Part shown: piece after piece, positions 26,387 to 37,280 of the stretch
Numbering within the stretch: position 1 is the first letter of the stretch
How the letters are laid out: the number at the start of each line of letters is the position of its first letter
From: Streptomyces fradiae
GTDB lineage: Bacteria > Actinomycetota > Actinomycetes > Streptomycetales > Streptomycetaceae
Length of the DNA: 64,000 nucleotides
Direction of reading: 5' to 3'
NCBI RefSeq assembly: GCF_041270065.1
Contig: NZ_CP065958.1
Coordinates: 2,542,001-2,606,000, forward strand
Translations under genes and position numbers: made by a program
The notes under the pieces: model-generated
The model's input: the letters and a program-made list of their open reading frames with translations, nothing else
Told to the model about the DNA's origin: nothing
Database searches by the model: none

Positions 26387-26521
26387 GCGGATCTCTCTCT
26401 CACTCGGTAAAGGGACCTCTGACGCCAGCCGCCTGCCCTGACGGACCGCGGCCTCTCCCGGCGTGAGCTGGGAGGAAGGTGCTCAGAGGTGGTGGCGTGC
26501 CAGTCGACACGCCGACGGTCT

Positions 26522-26551
26522 AGGTTACGGGCGGGCCCCGGAAGGGGTCAA
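26522..26551 (-). promoter_or_regulatory. Candidate promoter for rplU-rpmA
   Basis: On the minus strand, TTGACC (26546-26551) and TAACCT (26522-26527) are 18 nt apart, a good vegetative-type match, placed between the galU stop and rplU. It would give a leader of roughly 130 nt. Confidence 0.5.
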
Positions 26552-26566
26552 ATCCCGGTCGAAGTG

Positions 26567-27490
26567 TCAGACGGTGCCGGCGCTCGCGTCCGTCTCGGCG
26601 ACGAAGCCCTTGAGCCAGGCGCGGAAGTCCGGGCCCAGGTCCTCGCGCTCGCAGGCGAGGCGCACGATGGCGCGCAGGTAGTCGCCGCGGTCACCGGTGT
26701 CGTAGCGGCGGCCCTTGAAGACCACGCCGTGCACCGGCCCGCCGAGCCGCTGGTCGGCGGCCATCTTCTGCAGGGCGTCGGTCAGCTGGATCTCGCCGCC
26801 GCGGCCCGGCTCGGTCCCGCTCAGCACGTCGAAGACGGCCGGGTCGAGGACGTAGCGGCCGATGATCGCGTAGTTGCTGGGCGCCTCGGCCGGGTCCGGC
26901 TTCTCGACCAGGCCGGTGATGCGCACGACGTCGGCGTCGGCGGACGGCTCGACGGCGGCGCAGCCGTACAGGTGGATCTGCGCCGGGTCGACCTCCATGA
27001 GGGCGACGACGCTGCCGCCCTGCTCGGCGAGGACCTCCAGCATCCGGGCGAGCAGCGGGTCGCGCGGGTCGATCAGGTCGTCGCCGAGGAGCACCGCGAA
27101 GGGCTCGTCGCCGACGTGCGGCTGCGCGCACAGCACGGCGTGGCCGAGGCCGCGCGGGTCGCCCTGGCGCACGTAGTGCATGGTGGCGAGCTCGCTGGAC
27201 TCCTGGACCCGGGCCAGGCGCTCCTCGTCGCCCTTGCGGACGAGCGCCTCCTCCAGCTCGTAGTTCCGGTCGAAGTGGTCCTCGAGCGGGCGCTTGTTGC
27301 GGCCCGTGATCATCAGGACGTCCGACAGCCCGGCCGAGACCGCCTCCTCCACCACGTACTGGATGGCCGGCTTGTCGACGACCGGCAGCATCTCCTTCGG
27401 CGTCGCCTTGGTGGCGGGCAGGAAGCGCGTGCCGAGACCGGCGGCGGGGATGACGGCCTTGCGCACGCGGGGAGCGGGGGTGTTGTTCAT
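26567..27490 (-). CDS. galU: UTP-glucose-1-phosphate uridylyltransferase GalU
   Basis: Makes UDP-glucose from UTP and glucose-1-phosphate. 307 residues: AVIPAAGLGTRFLPATKATP, KEMLPVVDKPAIQYVVEEAV, VLLGDDLID, and RYVLDPAVFD. Full length. It lies between rne and rplU, which in the streptomycetes I recall are adjacent; its product feeds GalE in the cluster at 12119. A hairpin at 27527-27565 separates it from rne, so it probably has its own promoter. Confidence 0.95.
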   Translation of the reverse strand: MNNTPAPRVRKAVIPAAGLGTRFLPATKATPKEMLPVVDKPAIQYVVEEAVSAGLSDVLMITGRNKRPLEDHFDRNYELEEALVRKGDEERLARVQESSELATMHYVRQGDPRGLGHAVLCAQPHVGDEPFAVLLGDDLIDPRDPLLARMLEVLAEQGGSVVALMEVDPAQIHLYGCAAVEPSADADVVRITGLVEKPDPAEAPSNYAIIGRYVLDPAVFDVLSGTEPGRGGEIQLTDALQKMAADQRLGGPVHGVVFKGRRYDTGDRGDYLRAIVRLACEREDLGPDFRAWLKGFVAETDASAGTV

Positions 27491-27526
27491 CGGGCTGGGT
27501 TTCCTGATTCCGATCCTGGGTGAATG

Positions 27527-27565
27527 CCGTGTGGACCGTCCTCGGCGGGAGGACGGTCCACACGG
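27527..27565 (-). terminator. Hairpin terminator after rne
   Basis: A perfect 17-bp stem (first arm starts CCGTGTGGACCG) with loop GGCGG, 18 nt past the rne stop. It separates rne from galU on the minus strand. Confidence 0.85.
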
Positions 27566-27583
27566 GTCGCGTCGGGGACTGGG

Positions 27584-30500
27584 TCAGTCCTGCGCGGGAG
27601 CGGCGGTCTTCTTGGCCGCCTTCTTGGCGGTCGTCTTCTTCGCCGCGGTCTTCTTGGCCGCCGTCTTCTTGGTGGCGGCCTTCTTCGCGGTGGCCTTCTT
27701 GGCGGTCTTGCGGGCCGCCTTCTTGGCCGGGGCGGGAGCCTCGGTCTCGGCGGCCCCCTCCGCGGCCTCCTCCGCGCTCTCCGCCGGCTCGGCCGGGAGC
27801 GCGGACGCCACGACGACCACGGCGGCCTCCTCGGCACCGGTCGGCGGACCGGCCGGAGCGGTGGCCTTGCGGACCACCCGGCGGCGGGCCCGCGGCGGGG
27901 CGGCCACGGGGGCCTCCTCGACGACCGGCTCGGCGACGGGCTCGGCAACCGGCTCGACGGTCTCGGCCGGGGCCTCCTCGGTCACGACCGGCGCCTCGAC
28001 GACGGCCTCGGGGGCCGGCGCGGAGACCTTACGGGTAGCACGGCGGCGGGTACGAGGCGCCGGGGCGGCCTCCTCCTCGGCGACGGGCTCGGCAACGGGC
28101 GCGACGACCGGCTCGGGCGCCGCGACGGGCTCCTCGGCCTTCGGCTCCGCCTTGGGCTCCGGTACGACGACCTCGTAGGTCTCCGTCTCGGTGACCGCCG
28201 GGGAGGCGACGGGCGCGGACACCCGGCGGGTCGCCCGGCGACGGCCGCGACCGCGCGTGGCGGCGGCCTCGGCCTCGGCGGCGCTGCCGTACAGCTCCTC
28301 GTCCGCGGCGATCGGCTCGGGCAGAGCCACCGGGGCGGCGAGCTCGGCGGCGACCTCGGCCTCGGTCTCGGCCTCCGTCGGCTCCGTCTCGGCGTGCTCG
28401 TGCTCGTGCTCGTGGACGTGCTCGGCGCCGCCGCGGCCGCGCTTCTTCGAGCGCTTGCCGCCGCCACCGCCACCGTGGGTGGCGGGCTGCTCCATGTGGA
28501 CGATGACACCGCGGCCGTTGCAGTGGACGCAGGTCTCGGAGAAGGACTCCAGGAGGCCCTGGCCGACCCGCTTGCGGGTCATCTGGACCAGGCCGAGCGA
28601 GGTGACCTCGGCCACCTGGTGCTTGGTCCGGTCGCGGCCCAGGCACTCCAGGAGGCGGCGCAGCACCAGGTCGCGGTTGGACTCCAGGACCATGTCGATG
28701 AAGTCGATGACGACGATGCCGCCGAGGTCGCGCAGCCGCAGCTGGCGCACGATCTCCTCGGCCGCCTCCAGGTTGTTCCTGGTGACGGTCTCCTCGAGGT
28801 TGCCGCCCTGGCCGGTGAACTTGCCGGTGTTGACGTCGACGACGACCATCGCCTCGGTCTTGTCGATCACCAGCGAGCCGCCGGACGGCAGCCAGACCTT
28901 GCGGTCGAGCGCCTTCATCAGCTGCTCGTCGATCCGGTACGTCGCGAAGACGTCGACCTCGCTGGTCCACTTGGACAGGCGGTCCGACAGGTCCGGGGCG
29001 ACGTGGTTCACGTAGCCGTGGATGGTCTCCCAGGCGTCCTCGCCGCTGACGATGACCTTGGAGAAGTCCTCGTTGAAGATGTCGCGGACGACCCGGACGG
29101 TCATGTCCGGCTCGCCGTAGAGCAGGCTCGGCGCGGAGGTCGAGATCTGGGTGGCCTTCTTCTGGATGTCGGCCCACTGCGCCTGCAGGCGCTCGACGTC
29201 GCGGCGCAGCTCGTCCTCGCTCGCGCCCTCGGCGGCGGTGCGCACGATGACGCCCGCGTCCTCGGGGACGATCTTCTTGAGGATGGTCTTCAGACGCGCG
29301 CGCTCGGTGTCCGGGAGCTTGCGGCTGATGCCGGTCATGGAGCCCTCGGGCACGTACACGAGGTAGCGGCCCGGCAGGGAGACCTGGCTGGTCAGGCGGG
29401 CGCCCTTGTGGCCGATCGGGTCCTTGGTGACCTGCACCAGGACCGACTGGCCGGACTTGAGGGCGGCCTCGATGCGGCGCGGGCCGTTGCCCATGCCGAG
29501 CGCCTCGAAGTTGACCTCTCCGGCGTACAGGACGGCGTTGCGGCCCTTGCCGATGTCGACGAACGCGGCCTCCATCGACGGCAGCACGTTCTGGACCTTG
29601 CCCAGGTAGACGTTGCCGACGTACGAGGTGGCCTGCTCCTTGTTGACGTAGTGCTCGACGAGCACGTTGTCCTCGAGGACGCCGATCTGGGTGCGCTCGC
29701 CGTTCTGGCGGACGACCATGACGCGCTCGACGGCCTCGCGGCGGGCCAGGAACTCGGCCTCGGTGATGATCGGGACGCGGCGGCGGCCCTGCTCGCGGCC
29801 CTCGCGGCGGCGCTGCTTCTTGGCCTCCAGACGGGTGGAGCCCTTGATGGACTGCACCTCGTCGGACGGCTCGGCCTTCTCGCGGGCCGGGCGGGGCTCG
29901 CGGACCTTGACGACCGTGCGGACGCCGTCCTCGTCGGCGGCCTCGGCCTCACCGGCGGCGTCGCTGCGGCGACGGCGGCGGCGACGGCGGCGGGAGCTGC
30001 TGGAGCCGCCCGCGGCGCCCTCGGCCTCGGTGTCCTCCTCGGACTCCTCCGCCTCCTCGGCCTCGGTCTCCTCGGCGTGGAACTCCTCGCCCTCCTCGGA
30101 CTCGGTGTCCTCGGCCTCGGCGAGCTCACCGCGGCGCCGGCGGCGGCCACCACGACGACGGCGGCGGGACGGCCGGTCCTCGTACTCGTCGGTCTCCTCG
30201 GCCTCGCCCTCGACCTCGGCCTCCGCCTCGGGGGTGGACTCGACCTCGGGCTCGTCGGCGACGGTGGCCGGGACCGGCTCGACGGCGACGGGCTCGCCGC
30301 GGCGGCGGCGACGGCGGCGGGAGCGCGGGGACTCCTCGGCCTCGACGGCCTCGACGACCGGCGCGACGGTCTCGGCCTCGGCGGTCTCCTCCTCCGGCTC
30401 CTCCTCGACGACCTCGGCCGCGGCCATGGCGGCGGCGGTCTCCGGGGTCTGGAACATCGGCTCGGTGAAGACCGGGGCCTGGAAGACGGCGACGGCCGGG

Positions 30501-31347
30501 CGGGCGGCGCGGCGGCCGCGCGGGGCCTCCTCGGCCTCCTTGGCCTCCTTGGCCGGGGCGGCCTCGGTGCCGGCGGTGAACTGCGGCGAGGACGCGCGGC
30601 GGCGGGTGCGGCCGCGGGTGGCGGCCTGCTCGGCGGCGACGACCTCGGCGGTGTGCGAGGCGATCTCCTCGACGGTGTCCTCGGGCAGGCCCTCGCCGGA
30701 GGTCTCCGCGGCGATCTCGGCGGCGACGTCCGCGGTCACGGCCTCGACCGGGGCGGGCGCGGTGGCCTTACGGGTGGCCCGGCGGCGGGTACGGGGCGCC
30801 GGAGCGGCCTCGACCTCGGCGGCCGGCTCCTCGGCCGGGGCCACGGCCTCGACAGCCTCGGGGGCCGGAGCGGCGGTGGCGCGCGTGGCGCGACGGCGGG
30901 TACGGGGCGCCGGAGCGGCCTCGGGCTCGGCGGCGGGCTCCTCGGCCGGGGGGGCACGGCCTCGGCGGCCTCAGGGGCCGGGGCGGCGGTGGCACGCGTG
31001 GCGCGACGGCGGCGGGTGCGCGGGGCCGGGGCGGCCTCGGGCTCGGCGGCCGGCTCCGCCACTGGTGCGGCGGCCTCGGCCTCGGCCGGGGCGGGGGTGG
31101 TCTCGGGCGCGGTGGCCTTGCGGGTGGCGCGGCGGCGGGTGCGGGGGGCCGGAGCGGCCTCCTCGACCGGCGCGGCCTCGGCCACGGGCGCGGCGACCGG
31201 CGTGGTCTCCACGATCTCGGTGGTCCCGGCGGCGGCTTCGGCCGTCACCGGCGGACCGGCCGGCCGGGACGCGGCGCGGCGACGGCGGCGCGGCGGCAGC
31301 TTGTCACCGGCGTTGCCGTTCTCGTTTTCTTCGTGCTGTTCGAGCAT
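27584..31347 (-). CDS. rne: Ribonuclease E/G, with apparent frameshift in the N-terminal arm
   Basis: Endoribonuclease of mRNA decay and rRNA processing. The catalytic core lies at roughly 28500-29750: S1 region (YVGNVYLGKVQNVLPSMEAA), metal-site VVDVNTGKFTGQGG and VVIDFIDM, and zinc-link CVHCNGRG. Long disordered arms flank it: A/P/R-rich with repeats like PAPRTRRRATRKATAP on both sides, and a lysine-rich histone-like C-terminus. The start ATG 31347 (MLEQHEENENGNAGDK) reads in one frame to a run of seven G (30948-30954 on the plus strand), after which the reading frame must change by one base. The downstream frame alone can start at GTG 30844. One missing base in the homopolymer would give about 1,254 aa, so this may be a sequencing error or a real disruption of a dispensable arm. 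Confidence 0.9.
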
Positions 31348-31395
31348 GCGGGCGGTTCTCCCGTCACGCTCCCGGGCGCCGCGTCTGGTTCCGGT

Positions 31396-31437
31396 CCGGC
31401 GGCACGGACGCGCGTGAAGCGCGGTGCCGCCGTCCGG
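31396..31437 (-). promoter_or_regulatory. Hairpin in the rne upstream region
   Basis: Arms CCGGCGGCAC and GTGCCGCCG with an inner CGCGC/GCGCG stem, about 50 nt before the rne start, in a 235-bp gap with no gene. In E. coli, rne autoregulates through its leader. Here a role is only a guess. Confidence 0.3.
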
Positions 31438-31582
31438 GGCGCGGGCGCCGCACGGGAGCTTCAGTGTCTGGCTCGCCGGTTCCGTACGCCTTCTGCGGAC
31501 GGCCTGGCGAAAGTCTCCTGGTCAGTGCGCTGCCCGACCCAGGTGGCTCCCGAGTACCAGGGCGGCGCTGCGACGACGCTCC

Positions 31583-32503
31583 CTACGCGGTACCCGCACC
31601 CGGCGCCGTCGCAGAAGCGGTCGCGGCGGCCGTGGGTGGAGCGGCCGTGACTGCCTCGCGGTCGGGCGCGAGCGGGTCGGTCACCGTGCCGGACTCCTCG
31701 TCGAAGAGCCCCTGCGCCAGCCTGGTCACCGCTGCGGGGACCGGCGGCGCCAGGTCGGCCACAGCTCGGAGACCGGACAGGACGTCGTCGGGTCGCACGG
31801 CAGGTGCTACGTGCCGAACAACCAGCCGCAGTATCGCACAGGCGCTGTCCAGCGGCCTATCACCCTGGGGATCGCCCTGGGCGGGGGCCGCGGTCAGTTC
31901 CACGACGGCACCGCGGGTGTCGAAGGTGCGGATTCCGTTCTTGGTCTTGCGCTGTACTTCCACGGTCTCGGCCGCGAGAAACGCCTCGGCGGCCTTGCGG
32001 GCCGTGTCGGTGTCGACCCCGTCGAGCCGCAGCTCCCACACGGAGGCGGTGAGCCGGTCGGCGAGGCCGGAGGTCCGGGCCTCGACGGCGTCGACGATGT
32101 CGAGGCCGGTCGGCATGGACTCGTCGAGCATGGCCCGCAGGGTCTCCGGGTCGCGGGTCGCGGTGAGCGCGATCTCCAGGTACTCGGCCTCGGAGCCGGT
32201 ACCCGTCGGTGCGGCGTTCGCGTACGACACCTTCGGGTGCGGGGTGAAGCCGGCCGAGTACGCCATGGGCACCTCGGCACGGCGCAGTGCGCGCTCGAAG
32301 GCGCGCTGGAAGTCACGGTGGCTGGTGAACCGGAGGCGGCCGCGCTTGGTGTAGCGCAGTCGGATGCGCTGCACCGCCGGTGCGGGCGGCGGGCCTTCGG
32401 GCTGTCGCTTGCCCAGTGGTTCTTCTCCTCGGTGCGGGGCGGGCGCGGCCGTCCGCGCCGCCCTCGAAATGCGGTGGTGCCCTGGGGGTCCCGCCCGGCT
32501 CAC
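31583..32503 (-). CDS. TIGR03936-family radical-SAM-associated protein (DUF2344)
   Basis: Conserved core VQRIRLRYTKRGRLRFTSHR DFQRAFERALRRAEVPMAYS GFTPHPKVSYANAAPTGTGS, then EYLEIALTATRDP. It usually pairs with, or is fused to, the TIGR03960 radical SAM protein, encoded here at 33749. Biochemical role unknown. The start is uncertain. GTG 32503 makes a GTGA overlap with the upstream stop and is used here, but residues 1-29 look non-conserved. A CTG at 32416 has GAGGAG in front, and a GTG at 32374 begins the core. The C-terminal 40 residues are A/P/T-rich. Confidence 0.85.
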   Translation of the reverse strand: MSRAGPPGHHRISRAARTAAPAPHRGEEPLGKRQPEGPPPAPAVQRIRLRYTKRGRLRFTSHRDFQRAFERALRRAEVPMAYSAGFTPHPKVSYANAAPTGTGSEAEYLEIALTATRDPETLRAMLDESMPTGLDIVDAVEARTSGLADRLTASVWELRLDGVDTDTARKAAEAFLAAETVEVQRKTKNGIRTFDTRGAVVELTAAPAQGDPQGDRPLDSACAILRLVVRHVAPAVRPDDVLSGLRAVADLAPPVPAAVTRLAQGLFDEESGTVTDPLAPDREAVTAAPPTAAATASATAPGAGTA

Positions 32504-33675
32504 CCCTGCTTGTGCAGGGAGATCTCGGGTGCGGGCGCCGCGCCGGGGACGTTCGTTGTACTACCCAGAGTACGCGCACCCGCCACCTGCGGTTCCCCGC
32601 CCCGGTCCGGCCGGGCCCCGCCGACGAGCGCCCGCCAGGCGTCCCGCCGGGCCTGGCGGACGGTGTCGCGGGCCGACGCGAGCGCGGTGCGCGCGGCGTG
32701 GCGGGCCTGGGCGAGCGCGGTGCGGGCCGGGTTCCAGACGGCGTCGCGGATCCAGTGCCCGACGGGGCTGCAGACCTGGCGGTACGCCCAGGCGAGGGGC
32801 CGCCGGACCAGGTTGCGGCCCAGCCAGGCGAGGGGACGTACGAGCAGGATGCGCACCGCCCACCCGATCGCCCGCCCCACGGCCCGCGACACGAACCCGG
32901 CGGCCCGCCAGCAGACCCCGATGGCGTCGCCGATCTCGCGCCCGAGCGGGGCGAGCACCCGCCGCCACAGCCAGCCGGCGGGCCGGACGATGCCGTACGT
33001 GACGAAGGGCACGACCAGATACCGCCAGAGGACGGCGAACGGCCAGGCGACGCCGATCCCGGCCCACCGCGCGGCGACGGCGAGGCCGCGGCCGATCCGG
33101 ACGAGCCCCCAGGCCAACCCCTGCCAGATCCCGCCGAAGAACCAGGCGAGCCCCCGCCCCAGGCCGGTGAACACCCACGCCAGGCCGTGGCCCGTACGGG
33201 TGAGCAGCCAGCCGATGCCCCGGCCGAGCGGCGCGAGCACCGCGCCGTACAGCCAGACCACCGGGACGACGATCACGTACCGCCACAGCATCACCAACGG
33301 CCAGGCGATGATCCGGCCGAGGCCGATGAGCAGCCAGGCCAGACCACGGCCGAGGCCGGTGAACACCCAGGCCAGCCCCTGGCCCGTACGAGTGAGCAGC
33401 CAGTCGATGCCCCGGCCCAGCGGGGCGAGCACCGCGCCGTACAACCACACCAACGGCACGACGACCACGTACCGCCACAGCATGACGAAGGGCCAGGCGA
33501 GGGCCCGGCCGAGCGGGCGGAGGACAGTGCGGTCGAGGAAGCGGGCGGTGGCCTTGAGGGCGTCCCAGGTCATGCGGATCGGGAGGATCAGGAGCAGCAC
33601 GACGATCCGCACCGGGATGCGGATCAGCGGGTGTGGGGCGGCGGGTGGGGGCGGCGCCGGGTTTTCCGTGCTCAT
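32500..33675 (-). CDS. Trp/Gly-rich repeat membrane-associated protein, hypothetical
   Basis: 391 residues. A TM helix at about 19-34 (RIPVRIVVLLLILPI) is followed by two 64-residue repeats (60-123 and 124-187), each reading AWPFVMLWRYVVVVPLVWLY GAVLAPLGRGIDWLLTRTGQ GLAWVFTGLGRGLAW or a close variant. A degenerate third begins near 210 (AWPFAVLWRYLVVPF). Trp and Gly are spaced regularly, and each repeat has a hydrophobic core that could insert in or lie on the membrane. An R/A-rich tail follows. It lies between the two radical-SAM-family genes, overlapping the downstream one by 4 nt. I recognise no family and assign no function. Confidence 0.75.
   Translation of the reverse strand: MSTENPAPPPPAAPHPLIRIPVRIVVLLLILPIRMTWDALKATARFLDRTVLRPLGRALAWPFVMLWRYVVVVPLVWLYGAVLAPLGRGIDWLLTRTGQGLAWVFTGLGRGLAWLLIGLGRIIAWPLVMLWRYVIVVPVVWLYGAVLAPLGRGIGWLLTRTGHGLAWVFTGLGRGLAWFFGGIWQGLAWGLVRIGRGLAVAARWAGIGVAWPFAVLWRYLVVPFVTYGIVRPAGWLWRRVLAPLGREIGDAIGVCWRAAGFVSRAVGRAIGWAVRILLVRPLAWLGRNLVRRPLAWAYRQVCSPVGHWIRDAVWNPARTALAQARHAARTALASARDTVRQARRDAWRALVGGARPDRGGEPQVAGARTLGSTTNVPGAAPAPEISLHKQG
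33115..33498 (-). repeat. Two tandem 192-bp coding repeats
   Basis: Copies 33307-33498 and 33115-33306 are in frame and code for the 64-residue repeats of the Trp/Gly-rich protein. By eye most bases match, with differences mainly at third positions and in the last 15 residues. This indicates duplication under purifying selection. Confidence 0.85.
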
Positions 33676-33691
33676 GGCGAGAAGGACGCAG

Positions 33692-33727
33692 ACGGCCCGG
33701 CGGAGGGTTCTCCCTCCGCCGGGCCGT
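33692..33727 (-). terminator. Hairpin terminator after TIGR03960 gene
   Basis: A perfect 16-bp stem (ACGGCCCGGCGGAGGG and its complement) with loop TTCT, 21 nt past the stop of the radical SAM gene. Confidence 0.88.
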
Positions 33728-33748
33728 CACCCGATCGCAATACCGGGA

Positions 33749-35677
<1,929 letters not shown>

Positions 35678-35729
35678 CTCGAACCTTCGTGAGCTGGCAG
35701 GGGGGCGACTCTCAAGCGTACCCCGGTGC

Positions 35730-37256
35730 TCAGTGGGTCAGCGCCGCCCGGATTTCCGGGGCGGAGGCCCGGTCCCAGAGCTCGGGGAGCGCGCGCTCGT
35801 CGGCCTCCGCGGCCTGCGCTTCGCGGCCGTGCAGAACGCCCCAGGTGAAGGCGGACTCGCCGGCCTCGTGGGCCTCGGTCGCGAGGTCGAGGAGGGCGGC
35901 GCGGGCGACGACGCTGTCCTGGTGGTCGCCGAGGCAGGACTGGACGCGCTTCATGCGTTTGGCGAAGCGCTTGGCGGGCTTGCCGAGGGTGGGGGTGGCG
36001 GCCTCGCCGGCGTAGCGGGCGCGCTTGGCGGCCTTGCGGGCCTCGTGGAGGGCGAGGTCGCGCTCGGTGCCGGGGTCGAGGGCGAGGGCGTGGTCGACGC
36101 GGTCGGCGAGGCGGCGGTAGTCGCGCAGGACGGCCTTGGGGAGGGCCTTCTTCGCCTTCTTGCGGGCGGCGGGGCGCAGGGGCGGGGCGGCGAGGAGGGC
36201 GTCGAGGCGGTCGAGGAGGGCGAGGTGGCGGGCGGAGTCCAGGGCGACGAGCCCGCGGCTCTTCGCCTCGCCGCTCCTGGTCCTGTCCCAGGTCCGCAGC
36301 CGCTTGCGCGCCGGGCCGACGACCAGTGCGGGCGGCAGCGCGTCGAGCGCGGCGCTCAGCCGGGCCTCGAGCACCTCCTGGTCCCGGGCGTGCCCGAGCT
36401 CCCCGGCCAGCCACTTCAGCTCCTCGCCGACCGGGTCGGTGACGGCCCGGTCGAGGACCTTCCGGTACGTCTTGAACGCGCTGCGCAGGCGGCGGGCGGC
36501 GACGCGCATCTGGTGGACGGCGTCGGGGAGGTCGCGGCGGACGGCGGGGTCGAGGGCGACGAGGGCGTCGACCTGGGTGCGTACGTACGCGAGCACGGCG
36601 GCCCCGGCGGTGCCGTCGCCCTCCGTGCCTCCCCTGGCCTCGGGCACGTCCGTACCCGTCTCCTCCAGCGCCCTCGCCAGTTTCGACGGGGACGACGAAC
36701 GCCGGATGCCCGCCTTCTTCAAGCGCTTCTCGACCGCGTCGAGGAGGGCCTCGTCGGCGCCGGTCGTGTCGTCCGTCAGCTCGACCTCGATCTCGGTCCA
36801 GGTGGTGGCGCGGCCGGTGGGGAGGCGTTGGGCGTGGACGGTGTCCGTGGAGAGTTCGGCGAGGGGGGTGCCGTCGGGGGCCGTCAGGTGGTGGACGGCA
36901 CGGGAGGTGCGGAGGCGGACGACGGGGGCGACGGGCTCGTTGCGGGTGCGGGAGCGGAGGAGCCCCGCCAGGGAGGCCGGGAGGCTCTCCGAGAGCGGGG
37001 CTCTGATCTCGTCGCGGATTCCGGTGGCGACCGGGAACTTGAGGTGCCAGCCGGCGTCCGCGCCGCCGGTGCGGCGGCGGAGGGTGAGGGAGGCGGCGGC
37101 GAGGCGCAGGTCGGCGGTGTCGTAGTAGACGGCGTCGAGTTCGGTGACGCCCTCGTCGTGGACGGCGGCCACGCCCCGGACCCCGGTCAGGTCCGGGAGC
37201 GGCACGTCGGCGCCGTCGGCCTCGTACTTCCGCTCGACCTCGCGCTTCGTCTCCAT
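35730..37256 (-). CDS. CYTH and CHAD domain protein
   Basis: 508 residues. The CYTH domain, a triphosphate tunnel fold, starts with EVERKYEADG (the ExExK motif), with ELDAVYYDTADLRLA further on. The CHAD domain follows (about 215-500) with HQMRVAARRLRSAFKTYRK and HEARKAAKRARYAGEA, helical repeats rich in conserved His/Arg that bind polyphosphate. Such proteins are tied to polyphosphate granules or polyanion metabolism. It is a separate gene between the radical SAM gene and rodA. Confidence 0.93.
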   Translation of the reverse strand: METKREVERKYEADGADVPLPDLTGVRGVAAVHDEGVTELDAVYYDTADLRLAAASLTLRRRTGGADAGWHLKFPVATGIRDEIRAPLSESLPASLAGLLRSRTRNEPVAPVVRLRTSRAVHHLTAPDGTPLAELSTDTVHAQRLPTGRATTWTEIEVELTDDTTGADEALLDAVEKRLKKAGIRRSSSPSKLARALEETGTDVPEARGGTEGDGTAGAAVLAYVRTQVDALVALDPAVRRDLPDAVHQMRVAARRLRSAFKTYRKVLDRAVTDPVGEELKWLAGELGHARDQEVLEARLSAALDALPPALVVGPARKRLRTWDRTRSGEAKSRGLVALDSARHLALLDRLDALLAAPPLRPAARKKAKKALPKAVLRDYRRLADRVDHALALDPGTERDLALHEARKAAKRARYAGEAATPTLGKPAKRFAKRMKRVQSCLGDHQDSVVARAALLDLATEAHEAGESAFTWGVLHGREAQAAEADERALPELWDRASAPEIRAALTH

Positions 37257-37280
37257 GAGACGAATCTACGGCCGGAGGCC

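Noticed and set aside
27524..31417. A 1,297-codon plus-strand open frame across rne
   Set aside because: Antisense to RNase E; the low-complexity L/G/R composition is the mirror of the A/P/R-rich arms.
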